From assembly GCA_947630875.1 (NCBI GenBank), contig CANRJG010000002.1:37979-101978 (forward strand): 64,000 nucleotides of DNA, read 5' to 3'. Position numbers and translations under genes: made by a program. Origin of the DNA: an uncultured Lachnospiraceae bacterium. Lineage in GTDB: Bacteria > Bacillota > Clostridia > Lachnospirales > Lachnospiraceae. Positions 20,124 through 29,041 of this stretch are shown here, in pieces. The notes under the pieces were generated by a model. That model made no database searches. It was not told where the DNA came from and was given only the letters and a program-made list of their open reading frames with translations. Positions within the stretch are counted from its first letter, which is position 1, and each line of letters starts with the position of its first letter.

Positions 20124-21854
20124 TTATTCCTCCGACTCTTTATTCTCATCCTCATCTTCTCCCGGTGCGGGCGATGTACTCGGTTCGGGTTTGCTTTCTT
20201 TCAGCGTCACAACCCGGACTGCGGTCGCTGTTTTTGTGCCCAGCGGAGAAGTATAGTCATAGCTGTAAGTAACTTCGTATTGATTCCCTGCCTGGATTTT
20301 ACTCGAAACTTTGATCTGATCCACTGTATAGGTATTTCCGAGGGTATCCGCAAGCTGTACGCCCTTCAAAAGGGAAAGATTGGTCAGATCATCCACTGTT
20401 TTTTCTTCCGGCAGAATAATGGCATACATCGGATACGTTACCGCGTTTGAAAACTCCGTCGTCAGACCGCTGTTGTCTGAAACAATATAATGGAAGGTAT
20501 AGCCCCATTCATTTCGAATGATATCCACGCCGATGTGATCACCTGACAGGTGCTGTCCCATGTCCACGGCCTCAATCCGGCTAAGGGCAAAAGCTTCATC
20601 CACCACCTGATCTGTGCCGATAACCCCGGAAACGCCTTCCCGCAGATAAACCTGCGGCGGCGTGGTATCCACGGTACAGGCCACCTGCATCATAGTTTCA
20701 TTGCCGTAAGCATCCGCCACGCGGAAAGTAATCAGATCTCCGTCCGCTACTTCTGCAGGAATATCCACCTGAACATTTTCAGTGGGCAAAAACTGATTGT
20801 TGTCAATCACATAGACCCCTTCCAGAAGTTCCATCCGGGTAATTTCCTTTCCGGCAGGCAGTGTCAGCCGGGTCGGAATCCCGGAAAATACCGGTTTCAT
20901 GGTATCAACCACCTTAAATGTGGCAGTCTGCTGCACCGTTTCGCCGGAGCCGTTGCTGACCGAATAGGTCACTTTGTATTCTCCGCACTTGAAAATTTCC
21001 ACAGTGCTTTCCACATCAATTTCCATATCCACTTCAAGACCGGCCTGGTTTACAACCCGAACCCCGTCCAGGTAATCCACGGCAATACCGCGTTCCACCG
21101 TTCTGTCGGATACGCCTTCAAGTTTTATACCATATCCTTTCCAGGGATTTGCCTCATCCGGATCCGACGGATCCCAGGTTTCATCCTCGCTGAGCCGCGC
21201 CAGATTCGGCTTGCCCAAAGGACCGATCTTATCGTTTTCGATAACTTCTACTTTGGTGCCCTCCGGCGCATTTTCCACAATCCATTTTGCATCCGCGACG
21301 CAAAGCCGAATGGCAGACGCACTGCAGCTGCTGCCCAGCTGATTGTAGTATTTTACAATCAAAGTATCCTTTTTCTTTTCACGAAAGGGCACGGACTGAA
21401 ACATGATTGCGCCGTCCAGCCGGGTAGCATACTGCGCCCATACGTCGGAATTGACATATTTCCACAGGTACCGCTCACCGGTTTTATAGCTGCCGGTGGG
21501 TACATCCCTGCCCACGGAACAACACATGGATCTGAAGGCTTCGGACAAATTGCCGTCGTCGCCCCTCTGATATACAACAATCACATTGTTGGTTTTATTG
21601 ACTTCAATCCGATATTTTCCTTTTTTTTCTTTTCCATCGCTGCGATACAGCGCATCTCCGTCAGAATAAGGTTCGGATTCCGCATTGAGAATCTGCTCCA
21701 CCTCATTCATCTGTCCCTTCTGCGCATCGTCCCCGCCGCGATAAAACAGCGCCCGGGCCAGCAATGCCACCAGTACCAGCACAATCAGAGAAGGAACCGT
21801 AATCAGTAAAACTTTATGTCTTTTTATCATTGAAATTTTTCCGTCCGGATTCAT
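20124..21854 (-). CDS. YkuD-fold (L,D-transpeptidase-like) membrane protein with Ig-like domains; catalytic residues replaced
   Basis: L,D-transpeptidases cross-link peptidoglycan with a Cys in the motif SHGC and a nearby His. This 576-residue protein has an N-terminal membrane anchor, a YkuD domain (~65-205: PTGSYKTGERYLW, SVPFREKKKDTLIVKYYNQL, IRLCVADAKWIVENAP) and then several Ig-like repeats of the DUF5011 type (CGEYKVTYSVSNGSG). The motif that should read SHGC-IRL reads SASA-IRL (Ala codon at 21312-21314). The His expected in HSVPF is Gln (21396-21398). So it is probably inactive as a transpeptidase and may bind wall polymers instead. Start at 21854 by the GGGGAC site. Confidence 0.85.
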   Translation of the reverse strand: MNPDGKISMIKRHKVLLITVPSLIVLVLVALLARALFYRGGDDAQKGQMNEVEQILNAESEPYSDGDALYRSDGKEKKGKYRIEVNKTNNVIVVYQRGDDGNLSEAFRSMCCSVGRDVPTGSYKTGERYLWKYVNSDVWAQYATRLDGAIMFQSVPFREKKKDTLIVKYYNQLGSSCSASAIRLCVADAKWIVENAPEGTKVEVIENDKIGPLGKPNLARLSEDETWDPSDPDEANPWKGYGIKLEGVSDRTVERGIAVDYLDGVRVVNQAGLEVDMEIDVESTVEIFKCGEYKVTYSVSNGSGETVQQTATFKVVDTMKPVFSGIPTRLTLPAGKEITRMELLEGVYVIDNNQFLPTENVQVDIPAEVADGDLITFRVADAYGNETMMQVACTVDTTPPQVYLREGVSGVIGTDQVVDEAFALSRIEAVDMGQHLSGDHIGVDIIRNEWGYTFHYIVSDNSGLTTEFSNAVTYPMYAIILPEEKTVDDLTNLSLLKGVQLADTLGNTYTVDQIKVSSKIQAGNQYEVTYSYDYTSPLGTKTATAVRVVTLKESKPEPSTSPAPGEDEDENKESEE

Positions 21855-21893
21855 GACCTGTCCCCTGTGTTGCACATGCGTATACAGTTTATT

Positions 21894-21922
21894 ATCATAG
21901 CACTTTGTACCTGTTTTGTCAA
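21894..21922 (-). promoter_or_regulatory. Promoter of the YkuD-like/leuS/yebC/amidase/atp run
   Basis: Minus strand: -35 TTGACA (21917-21922), a 17-base spacer, -10 TATGAT (21894-21899). One of the best matches to the sigma-A consensus in the window; it lies 40 bases before the first start codon. Confidence 0.9.
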
Positions 21923-21939
21923 AATGAACCGTACTTCTT

Positions 21940-22281
21940 TTACAACTGCAGACTGACCTTCAGCGCATTTTCCACCCGGAGCAAAATTTTAGGATCCAGA
22001 TGACAGACCTTATCTTTCAGTCTGGTTTTATCGATGGTACGCAGCTGTTCCAGAAGGATGACGGAATCCTTCACCATCCTGTCACTGTTGGCAGAAACCT
22101 CCACATGTGTGGGCAGCTTTGCTTTATTCTGTCTGGATGTAATTGCCGCACAAATGATGGTCGGACTATGTTTGTTCCCCACATCGTTCTGAATCACCAG
22201 AACCGGCCGGATGCCGCCCTGTTCCGAACCGACCACCGGCCTTAAATCCGCATAGAATACATCGCCGCGCGTTACCTCCAT
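21940..22281 (-). CDS. MazF/PemK-family endoribonuclease toxin (EndoA/NdoA type)
   Basis: Cuts single-stranded mRNA at short specific sites. The 113 residues match the EndoA length and motifs: [20 protein letters not shown] at the N-terminus, [42 protein letters not shown] precedes the ATG. In Bacillus an antitoxin gene lies between alr and this toxin; here only 144 bases separate it from alr, and I find no reading frame long enough for a ribbon-helix-helix antitoxin. Confidence 0.93.
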   Translation of the reverse strand: MEVTRGDVFYADLRPVVGSEQGGIRPVLVIQNDVGNKHSPTIICAAITSRQNKAKLPTHVEVSANSDRMVKDSVILLEQLRTIDKTRLKDKVCHLDPKILLRVENALKVSLQL

Positions 22282-22425
22282 TGATACACACTCCTTCTTT
22301 CTTTACGGTCCAGCATATATGTTTCTGTACCGACAGAACCTTATAAACGTTCTGTTATTTAGAAGTATTTCCTTATTTTTCAGCGTGTATACATGCCGCG
22401 ATGAAAAAGCATCTGCAAAGGTTTT

Positions 22426-23574
22426 TCAGATTTCCTTTCCGTTTTTGATATAAACTCTGGGAAGGCGTTTTCCCAGATCACAAACGAATTCATAAGAAAA
22501 GCGATGTGAAATTTCCGCCAGTGTATCCACGCTCAGATACGCATCTTCGCTATAGCCGATCAGCGTCGCCGTATCGCCGCATTTCACATCGTCAATATCC
22601 GTCACATCCACCATCATCAGGTCCATGCAGACTCTGCCGCAGATTGGCGCCTTTTTTCCGTGAATCAGCACATAGCCGCTGCCTGACAGGGATCTGGGAT
22701 AGCCGTCGCCGTATCCGATGGAAACGGTAGCGATTTTTGTGGGATGTTCTGCCGTAAAGACCGAACCGTATCCGACGGATTCTCCCGCTTCAATTTCCTT
22801 CACATGTATGACAGATGCATACAGGCTCAGGGCCGGTTTCAGATCCAGGGCATCCCGATCCACCACATCGGAAGGATACAGACCGTAAAGGGAAATGCCC
22901 AGCCGGACAGCTTCACAGTCCGTACAGGGCAAATCGAGGATGCAGGCGCTGTTGGCATAATGATGCAGGCCAAAATCCACGCCGCCCACATGCAGCAGAC
23001 GGATAAAATCCTGAAATTCCTGCAGCTTTTCCATGGTATCGGTCTTATCTGCCGTATCGGCATTGGGAAAATGGGTGAAAATGCCTGCCATTTCCAGACC
23101 GTCCATGGCAGCAATGTCCTGTACCAGGGCAATGGTTTCCACACAAGGGTGAATGCCGATCCGGTTCATGCCCGTATCCACCTTCACATGCACTTTCGCT
23201 TTTTTGTGCAGCCGGAGGGCCGCTTTCGAAAGATCCTCTGCCGCTTCATATGTAAAAATCGTAAAAGAAATGTCCTGCTGCAGCGCTTCCTCAAAATGCT
23301 GCGCAAAGATATATCCCAGAACCAGAATATCCTTCCGGATGCCTGCCGCTCTTAAATCAAGGGCTTCTTCCAGCGTAGCCACTGCAAACCCCCAGACCTT
23401 GGATTCCTCTTCCAGCAGTCGGGCAATGGGCACGGCGCCATGGCCGTATCCGTCGGCTTTGATTACCGGAATAATGCCTGCCGATCCTGACAGCTTTTCT
23501 GCCGCTGCCCGCAGATTGTACAGGATGTGATCCAGATTGACCGTAATATATGCTCTGTCCCGATAAAGTTTCAT
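22426..23574 (-). CDS. alr: Alanine racemase
   Basis: PLP enzyme making D-alanine for peptidoglycan. The 382 residues show AYITVNLDHILYNLR, the PLP lysine in VIKADGYGHGAVPIA, and the catalytic Tyr in ESVGYGSVF. The C-terminal beta domain contains CGRVCMDLMMVDVTD. The ATG overlaps the stop of the NAD(P)HX enzyme by 4 bases. Confidence 0.97.
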   Translation of the reverse strand: MKLYRDRAYITVNLDHILYNLRAAAEKLSGSAGIIPVIKADGYGHGAVPIARLLEEESKVWGFAVATLEEALDLRAAGIRKDILVLGYIFAQHFEEALQQDISFTIFTYEAAEDLSKAALRLHKKAKVHVKVDTGMNRIGIHPCVETIALVQDIAAMDGLEMAGIFTHFPNADTADKTDTMEKLQEFQDFIRLLHVGGVDFGLHHYANSACILDLPCTDCEAVRLGISLYGLYPSDVVDRDALDLKPALSLYASVIHVKEIEAGESVGYGSVFTAEHPTKIATVSIGYGDGYPRSLSGSGYVLIHGKKAPICGRVCMDLMMVDVTDIDDVKCGDTATLIGYSEDAYLSVDTLAEISHRFSYEFVCDLGKRLPRVYIKNGKEI

Positions 23575-25064
23575 CCCTTCAGTTCCTCGATTCCTTCTAT
23601 CAGATTTCGGGCCAGCAGCGAATAGGCGCCAAGACTTGCGGCTTTGTTGTCTCCTGCCAGTCCGTGCAGATATACGCCCAGCGCCGCGGCATGGTACGGA
23701 TCCGTTTTCTGGGCCAGCAGCGCCGCAATCAGGCCGGCAAGCACATCGCCGCTTCCGGCTTTGGCCATAGCCGCATTGCCGGTATCATTAATATACGTGT
23801 TCTCTTGCGGCGACGCAACCACACTGACCGCATCCTTTAAAGCAAGGGTCACCTGATACCGCGCCGCAAATGCATTGGCAGTTTCAATCAGATCCGCTTT
23901 GATTTCCGAAACCGGCCGGCCGTTCAGACGGCTCATTTCCATGACATGAGGTGTCAGAATGCAGGGTCTGCCCTGCAGTCGGTCCTGCAGTTGTTCTTTT
24001 GCAATGATATTCAATGCGTCTGCATCCAGTACCAGCGGTTTTTTCGTGTCCAGTATTTCCGAAACCAATGCAGCGGATACCGGATTGACCCCGAGTCCCG
24101 GACCTGCCAGCACCACATCGCAGGCAGGAAGGAGACCGCGGAGCAGTTCCTGCGCCTGCCGCATATCATCCTGATCATAAATATGCAGAATGGCCTCCGG
24201 CAGCATCTGCTGGAGACTGATCCGGTTGTTTTGTTCCGTCAGGATATGCACCATTCCGCAGCCGCTTTTGTAAGCAGCCATGGCGCAAAGATAGGCCGCC
24301 CCGTAAATTTCACGGGAGCCGGCCGCCACCAGCAGTTTTCCGAAGCTTCCTTTGTTGCCGTCCGGCGCACGCTTTGGCAGATGATTTTCCCGGTCAAACA
24401 GACCGGCGACGCAATAAGAGGTGCTTTCCTTTTCCAACGCCGGAATACCGATATCCGCTGTCAGAAGTTTTCCGCAGTAAAGTCTTCCCGGATACAGCAG
24501 CTGTCCCCGTTTCCGAAAAGCGAAGGTCACCGTGGCAGAAGCCTGCACCGCGCAGCCGAGTACCTGTCCGTTGTCTGCCGAAATGCCAGTAGGCATATCA
24601 ACAGAAAGGATATCCGTTCCTGCAGCGTTGATCCAGGCCACCATATCGGTGGTTTTTCCTTCGATGTTGCGGGAAAGCCCCACGCCGAACAAAGCGTCGA
24701 TGATCAATGTATATTTTTTACGGTTTACTGCCTCAGTCAGTTCCGAAAAGTGCAGAATTTTTGATTTTTTCAGTTTTTCTTTATAATAAGCGCCTTCTTG
24801 GGAAAGCGCTCTCTCTGTATCTGCATATATCACGGTAACGTCATATTTCGTTTCCAGTTTCCCGGCAATGGCAGCGCCGTCCGCCCCGTTATTTCCGCAG
24901 CCGCAGAAAATCAGCGTTACGGAAGGATCGAACCCAAGCTCTGCAATCGCGTCTGTGCAGGACACAGCCGCCGCATTGATCAGCGCAAGGGATTTCTGCA
25001 GATTGTTTTGTATGACCGCCGCGTCACAGGCTTTCGTCTGGGCGGCATTCAGAATATAATTCAT
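23571..25064 (-). CDS. nnr: Bifunctional NAD(P)H-hydrate epimerase/dehydratase
   Basis: Repairs hydrated NADH and NADPH. The 497 residues consist of an N-terminal YjeF_N epimerase domain (~1-215, with FCGCGNNGADGAAIAGKL and IIDALFGVGLSRNIEG) and a C-terminal ribokinase-like dehydratase (~235-497, with FGKLLVAAGSREIYGAAYL, LAGPGLGV, AKAGSGDVLAGLIAALLAQ). The start overlaps the 3' end of rex by 41 bases, with GAGG before it. Coupling an NAD(P)H repair enzyme to the NADH sensor Rex is a sensible redox grouping. Confidence 0.94.
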   Translation of the reverse strand: MNYILNAAQTKACDAAVIQNNLQKSLALINAAAVSCTDAIAELGFDPSVTLIFCGCGNNGADGAAIAGKLETKYDVTVIYADTERALSQEGAYYKEKLKKSKILHFSELTEAVNRKKYTLIIDALFGVGLSRNIEGKTTDMVAWINAAGTDILSVDMPTGISADNGQVLGCAVQASATVTFAFRKRGQLLYPGRLYCGKLLTADIGIPALEKESTSYCVAGLFDRENHLPKRAPDGNKGSFGKLLVAAGSREIYGAAYLCAMAAYKSGCGMVHILTEQNNRISLQQMLPEAILHIYDQDDMRQAQELLRGLLPACDVVLAGPGLGVNPVSAALVSEILDTKKPLVLDADALNIIAKEQLQDRLQGRPCILTPHVMEMSRLNGRPVSEIKADLIETANAFAARYQVTLALKDAVSVVASPQENTYINDTGNAAMAKAGSGDVLAGLIAALLAQKTDPYHAAALGVYLHGLAGDNKAASLGAYSLLARNLIEGIEELKG

Positions 25065-25686
25065 GTTCCCTCATTCGATAGGAAAGCACCATCAGGCTTT
25101 CCGATAAGTGTACGTTTTGCACGGTGATCCCTTCCGGAAAAGGCAGATCCGTATGGGAAAAATTCCAGACGGCTTTGATGCCCGCTCTGGTCAGCGGTTC
25201 CACCAACTTCAATGCTTCCTGTTTCGGAATGGCAATCACCGCGATGTCCACGGGATGCTCTTCCAGAAAAGATTCCACGGTTTCAATCATATAAACCGGC
25301 GCGCCTGCAATCACGGTGCCTTCCAGTTCTTTTTTTACATCAAACAATCCCAGAATCCGAAACCCTCTGAGACGGAAATTGCCGTAATTGGCAAGCGCCT
25401 TTCCCAGATTGCCGCAGCCGATGATAATCAGGCTGTGTTCCCGTTCCAGATCCAAGATCCGTCCGATCTCTTTGTGCAGCTGCGCGACATTATATCCATA
25501 TCCCTGTTGCCCGAAGCCGCCGAACTGATTGAGATCCTGCCGGATCTGTGATGCGGTTACATGCATCATTTCACTGAGTCTGGAAGAAGAGACCCGTTCC
25601 ACCCCTTCTTCCTTCAATTCTTCCAAATACCTGAAATACCGCGGCAGTCTCGCGATGACCGCAGATGAGATATTTTTCTGACGCAT
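25024..25686 (-). CDS. rex: Redox-sensing transcriptional repressor Rex
   Basis: Binds DNA when NAD+ is high and lets go when NADH is bound, controlling fermentation genes. The 220 residues comprise an N-terminal winged helix (~1-80, VSSSRLSEMMHVTASQIRQD, FGGFGQQGYGYNV) and a Rossmann domain with IIGCGNLGKALANYG. AAAGGAG precedes the start. I saw no clear Rex operator (TTGTTAA inverted repeat) close by. Confidence 0.96.
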   Translation of the reverse strand: MRQKNISSAVIARLPRYFRYLEELKEEGVERVSSSRLSEMMHVTASQIRQDLNQFGGFGQQGYGYNVAQLHKEIGRILDLEREHSLIIIGCGNLGKALANYGNFRLRGFRILGLFDVKKELEGTVIAGAPVYMIETVESFLEEHPVDIAVIAIPKQEALKLVEPLTRAGIKAVWNFSHTDLPFPEGITVQNVHLSESLMVLSYRMREHELYSECRPDESL

Positions 25687-25698
25687 TCTGCTTCTCCT

Positions 25699-28023
25699 TT
25701 ATCCTACACCGATATATAAATAAATCCACATATTTCTTAATAATCTCTGTTTCTCCGTAACAAAGGCGATATGCTTTTTCGCTGTTTCGCAGACGAAAGC
25801 GGCTTCCTCGTCGGTTCCCGCTTCATTCGAAAATGCATTTTTTTCACATATCTGTAAAAACTGCTGCAGTTCTGCCTGCTGCCCTTCGTCCAGCATCTGA
25901 CGGTACTTCGAAAAAATTTCTTCCAAATTTTGTCCGCTGCATAAAAGCCTGCATGCGCGCAGCACACTGCACAAATACTCGTAGGCGGCCAGAACGGCAG
26001 CTGTTTTGTCTTCGCCTTCCATTTTTCTTTTTCGTTTCCGGATGATTCTGCCCCGGCGGACAAATACTGCCGCAACAGCCAGCACAAAGACGACCGCAAA
26101 CAGAAGTACACAGCGTGAGATTCTCCCCCGCAGATCCGCGGCGGTCGCTCCCTGATTGGGATACGCTGTACCGGCGGCAGTCTCCGCCTCTCCTGCATTT
26201 GGGGTCGAATTGGCCTCCGGATGGGGATTGTTTTCCGCTGTCTGCGCCGGGAACATCATATTTTCAAACGATGGCAGCACCTCTACCGGCATCCATCCCA
26301 CACGGTCCAGATACAGTTCTGTCCACGCATGGGCAGCCCGCGGACCAAAAGGCGCAGATGTATCGCTTTTCATCTGCAGCGCATTCGCCGGGGTAATCAG
26401 ATAACCCTCTACATAGCGGGACGGATAGCCCAGCATCCGAAACAGCAGCGTAGCCAGTGTGGCAAAATGAATATCTCTCCCCTTTTTCTCCTGCTCCAGC
26501 AGTGTTTCCGCAGCCGAACCGCTGGAACGGGGAAGCGTTTCATCCGGGTCATATTCCAGTTCCAAATTCAGTATTTCCTGTACCTTCTGAATCGCTGTTC
26601 TGTAATCCTTCAGATCCGCAGCGTTCAGCTGGTACTTCTTCAGCAGCGCCTGCAGCGCTTTCTTTTCGGTTTCCGGAACATTCCGATAGGTTTGATTGAC
26701 ATAAACCCCGTAATTTCCCTCTGCCAGCAGATACTGATCGTATGCTTCTCCGGAGAGGCTGGGGATTTTTGTCTCTTCAAAATCAAGCAGTTCCGTGTAA
26801 GAAAGTCCGCCGACGGAAAAACTATAGGTCTGGGCCTGCTTCGGCCGGCGCAGCAGCGCATCTGCCCGGAACAAAACCTCCTCCGGCTTATCCAGTGAAG
26901 CTGTCCCGTAAGGCAGCAGCATATACTGATCGCCGCTTCCGGCAAGGGTAATTTCCACTGTCTCAGCTGTGTTTTCCTCTGTTTCCGTCTGGCTGATTTC
27001 CGATAGACCAGCGCTCTGGTACAGGGGTGAAAATGCATTCTGCCCGAACCTGTAATACAGTTCCCGGCTGTCGTAAACCGCCCGGTTGTCCAGGGTCTGC
27101 CATTTTTCACCGTCAAACTCCGCACCCACAAAACCTTTCAGGTACATCATCTGCGGATGGGACATACGGATATAAAAAGCCGTACCGCCCTCTGCCGCAG
27201 GTTTTCTACCGGCAATGACCCCCTGATTCCACGCTTCAGCGCTGTTTTCCCGATATTGTCTCGCCCGCAGAATCCGTTCATAGGGCGATGCTTCACTTAA
27301 AACCGGACGGGCGGCATGCTCCGCAAGCTGCAGGGCGCCAAACATCAACACCAGGGTCATTGCAAAGGGCAGCACGATGGTAAGCCTGGCCCAACGGGAA
27401 GATGTATAAAAAGAAACCGCAAAAACAGCAAAAAAACAAAGAACAGCTTCCGGGACACCGATATCCAGCCGATGCCGGACCGCAAAAAAGCCCATGACCA
27501 ACGCAAACAAACTGATAAAAAAATATTTTCCTTCAAATACGGTAAAAGCGCTGACAGCTGCAGCCAGCCCTGCGCCAAAGAAAAGCGTAAACGTAGCGTA
27601 CAGCGGATAGGCACTTTCCGCCGCCGTTACCTGAAACTTCTCAAAAATGGTCAGATCGCTGCGGCCGATGGTGTCCGCAATCTGATTGATGCAGACCAGC
27701 AGTCCGTTGACCGCATAGTCATTTCCGATCAGAAAGCCGAATAAAAACAGCCCAAATACCGACGCCAGTATCACATACAGTGTTTCCCGTTTCCGCCATT
27801 CCATCCAGAACAGCAGACAGATGAGGGCGCCGAAGCCAAGCACCGGCAGCACATAGCAGGAAATGCCGCCGATACGCACAAACAGTAAAATCATCGCCGC
27901 CATCAGCAAAATACAAAGGGCCAGTTCCAGAAAACTGTTTTTCATCCGCTGTCTGCTGCCCGGTTTATTTTTCGATATGTGATTTTTACCTGTTTTTACA
28001 GACAGGAATAATCCATTGTTCAT
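25699..28023 (-). CDS. TgpA-like membrane protein with transglutaminase-fold domain; catalytic Cys missing
   Basis: The 774 residues have six or so N-terminal membrane helices, an extracytoplasmic region with a transglutaminase-like domain (~440-570), a further membrane helix near residue 625 and a cytoplasmic tail. The domain motif reads GRDIHFATLATLLFRMLGYP. Enzymes of this type have Cys where Asp stands here (codon 26473-26475). The His block AHAWTELYLDRVGWMPVEV is kept, but the usual catalytic Asp after it is Glu. It is probably a binding or structural relative rather than an active enzyme. The MoxR-DUF58-TgpA order is standard. Start at 28023 by GGGAG. Confidence 0.85.
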   Translation of the reverse strand: MNNGLFLSVKTGKNHISKNKPGSRQRMKNSFLELALCILLMAAMILLFVRIGGISCYVLPVLGFGALICLLFWMEWRKRETLYVILASVFGLFLFGFLIGNDYAVNGLLVCINQIADTIGRSDLTIFEKFQVTAAESAYPLYATFTLFFGAGLAAAVSAFTVFEGKYFFISLFALVMGFFAVRHRLDIGVPEAVLCFFAVFAVSFYTSSRWARLTIVLPFAMTLVLMFGALQLAEHAARPVLSEASPYERILRARQYRENSAEAWNQGVIAGRKPAAEGGTAFYIRMSHPQMMYLKGFVGAEFDGEKWQTLDNRAVYDSRELYYRFGQNAFSPLYQSAGLSEISQTETEENTAETVEITLAGSGDQYMLLPYGTASLDKPEEVLFRADALLRRPKQAQTYSFSVGGLSYTELLDFEETKIPSLSGEAYDQYLLAEGNYGVYVNQTYRNVPETEKKALQALLKKYQLNAADLKDYRTAIQKVQEILNLELEYDPDETLPRSSGSAAETLLEQEKKGRDIHFATLATLLFRMLGYPSRYVEGYLITPANALQMKSDTSAPFGPRAAHAWTELYLDRVGWMPVEVLPSFENMMFPAQTAENNPHPEANSTPNAGEAETAAGTAYPNQGATAADLRGRISRCVLLFAVVFVLAVAAVFVRRGRIIRKRKRKMEGEDKTAAVLAAYEYLCSVLRACRLLCSGQNLEEIFSKYRQMLDEGQQAELQQFLQICEKNAFSNEAGTDEEAAFVCETAKKHIAFVTEKQRLLRNMWIYLYIGVG

Positions 28024-29041
28024 TCGGTAATTCTCCCTGGTCATAGGACAATGTATCTGTTACATATGCCATGATGCTGACGGCTTCTTCCGTTCTGACC
28101 GGATCAAATTCTTTCAGGCTGGGCCGGTCACTGATGCGGAAACGAATATCCAGCAGTGCATACAGTGCCTGCTGCAGCATTTGATTGTCTGTCACGGATA
28201 TTTCCTGAAACGCCTCTTCTGCTTCCGCATAAAAAATAAATTTATGCGGAATGCCCATACTACACAAATCCGCAGAAAGCTGATAGGCAGTTTCCATCCG
28301 TTCGTCCGCAATTTCCGCAAACTGCGCTTTGCTGCTTTCATCGATGGATGTTTCTATAAAAATGCCGGAATACACCATCCCGGCCCGGTTGTCGTCTCTG
28401 GCAAAAATATCCTCTGTTTTCGTAGACAGCTTCCAGTGAATATAACGGTAGGACATTTGCTCCGTATACGCCGTGATTTCCGATTTTTCATTGCCCTTGT
28501 TCCTGCCGTTCTCCGCCTGCATCGCGTAAGCCGTATTCTGAAAAGCGATCCGGTCATAGGACGGCACGACAAAAACTTCTTCCGATTCCTCTGTCTTTGA
28601 TTTTGCGGAAAAAACGCCGAAAAGATCCATGCAGCAAACCCCGGTGAGGTACAGCTGCACCTTTCCGCAATGCACGGATCCCAGTTCCAGCATTATCGTA
28701 TCGGTTTCTTTCGGTCCCAGATAAAAATGTACTTCTGTCTCCTGCGTTTCGCCGGTCATCGTATTCCGGGATTGAAATACACCTCTTCCTCGAAAAACAG
28801 GAAGCAAAGACCCGTTGGCAACCTGCAGTTTCAGCGCTGTTCGTGTGCCTTTGCTCATTTGTTCCGGGCCGCTGATGTAAAATGAAAGTTTCTTTCGCAC
28901 CAGCACTGCCCCCAGCAGGGACACTACAAAGACCAGCGCCGTTGCCGTCAGCAGAAATACAGCGGCGGCATTCCATGCGAAACACAGATACAGAATCACA
29001 AACAGACACCACAAAGAAAACAGGATTCGCCGCTTAAGCAT
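27986..29041 (-). CDS. DUF58 domain protein
   Basis: Member of a family almost always encoded between a MoxR ATPase and a transglutaminase-fold membrane protein. The 351 residues start with two membrane helices (~1-45), followed by a beta-rich part and the DUF58 core, seen as EMSYRYIHWKLSTKTEDIFARD with the typical R-HW-STK pattern. I placed the start at 29041 because GGAGAAGAAG precedes it; it overlaps the MoxR stop by 8 bases. Function is unknown beyond a probable role with the MoxR chaperone in assembling envelope proteins. Confidence 0.88.
   Translation of the reverse strand: MLKRRILFSLWCLFVILYLCFAWNAAAVFLLTATALVFVVSLLGAVLVRKKLSFYISGPEQMSKGTRTALKLQVANGSLLPVFRGRGVFQSRNTMTGETQETEVHFYLGPKETDTIMLELGSVHCGKVQLYLTGVCCMDLFGVFSAKSKTEESEEVFVVPSYDRIAFQNTAYAMQAENGRNKGNEKSEITAYTEQMSYRYIHWKLSTKTEDIFARDDNRAGMVYSGIFIETSIDESSKAQFAEIADERMETAYQLSADLCSMGIPHKFIFYAEAEEAFQEISVTDNQMLQQALYALLDIRFRISDRPSLKEFDPVRTEEAVSIMAYVTDTLSYDQGELPNEQWIIPVCKNR

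Noticed and set aside
22282..22425. Possible antitoxin gene between alr and mazF
   Set aside because: No frame of useful length with a ribosome site.
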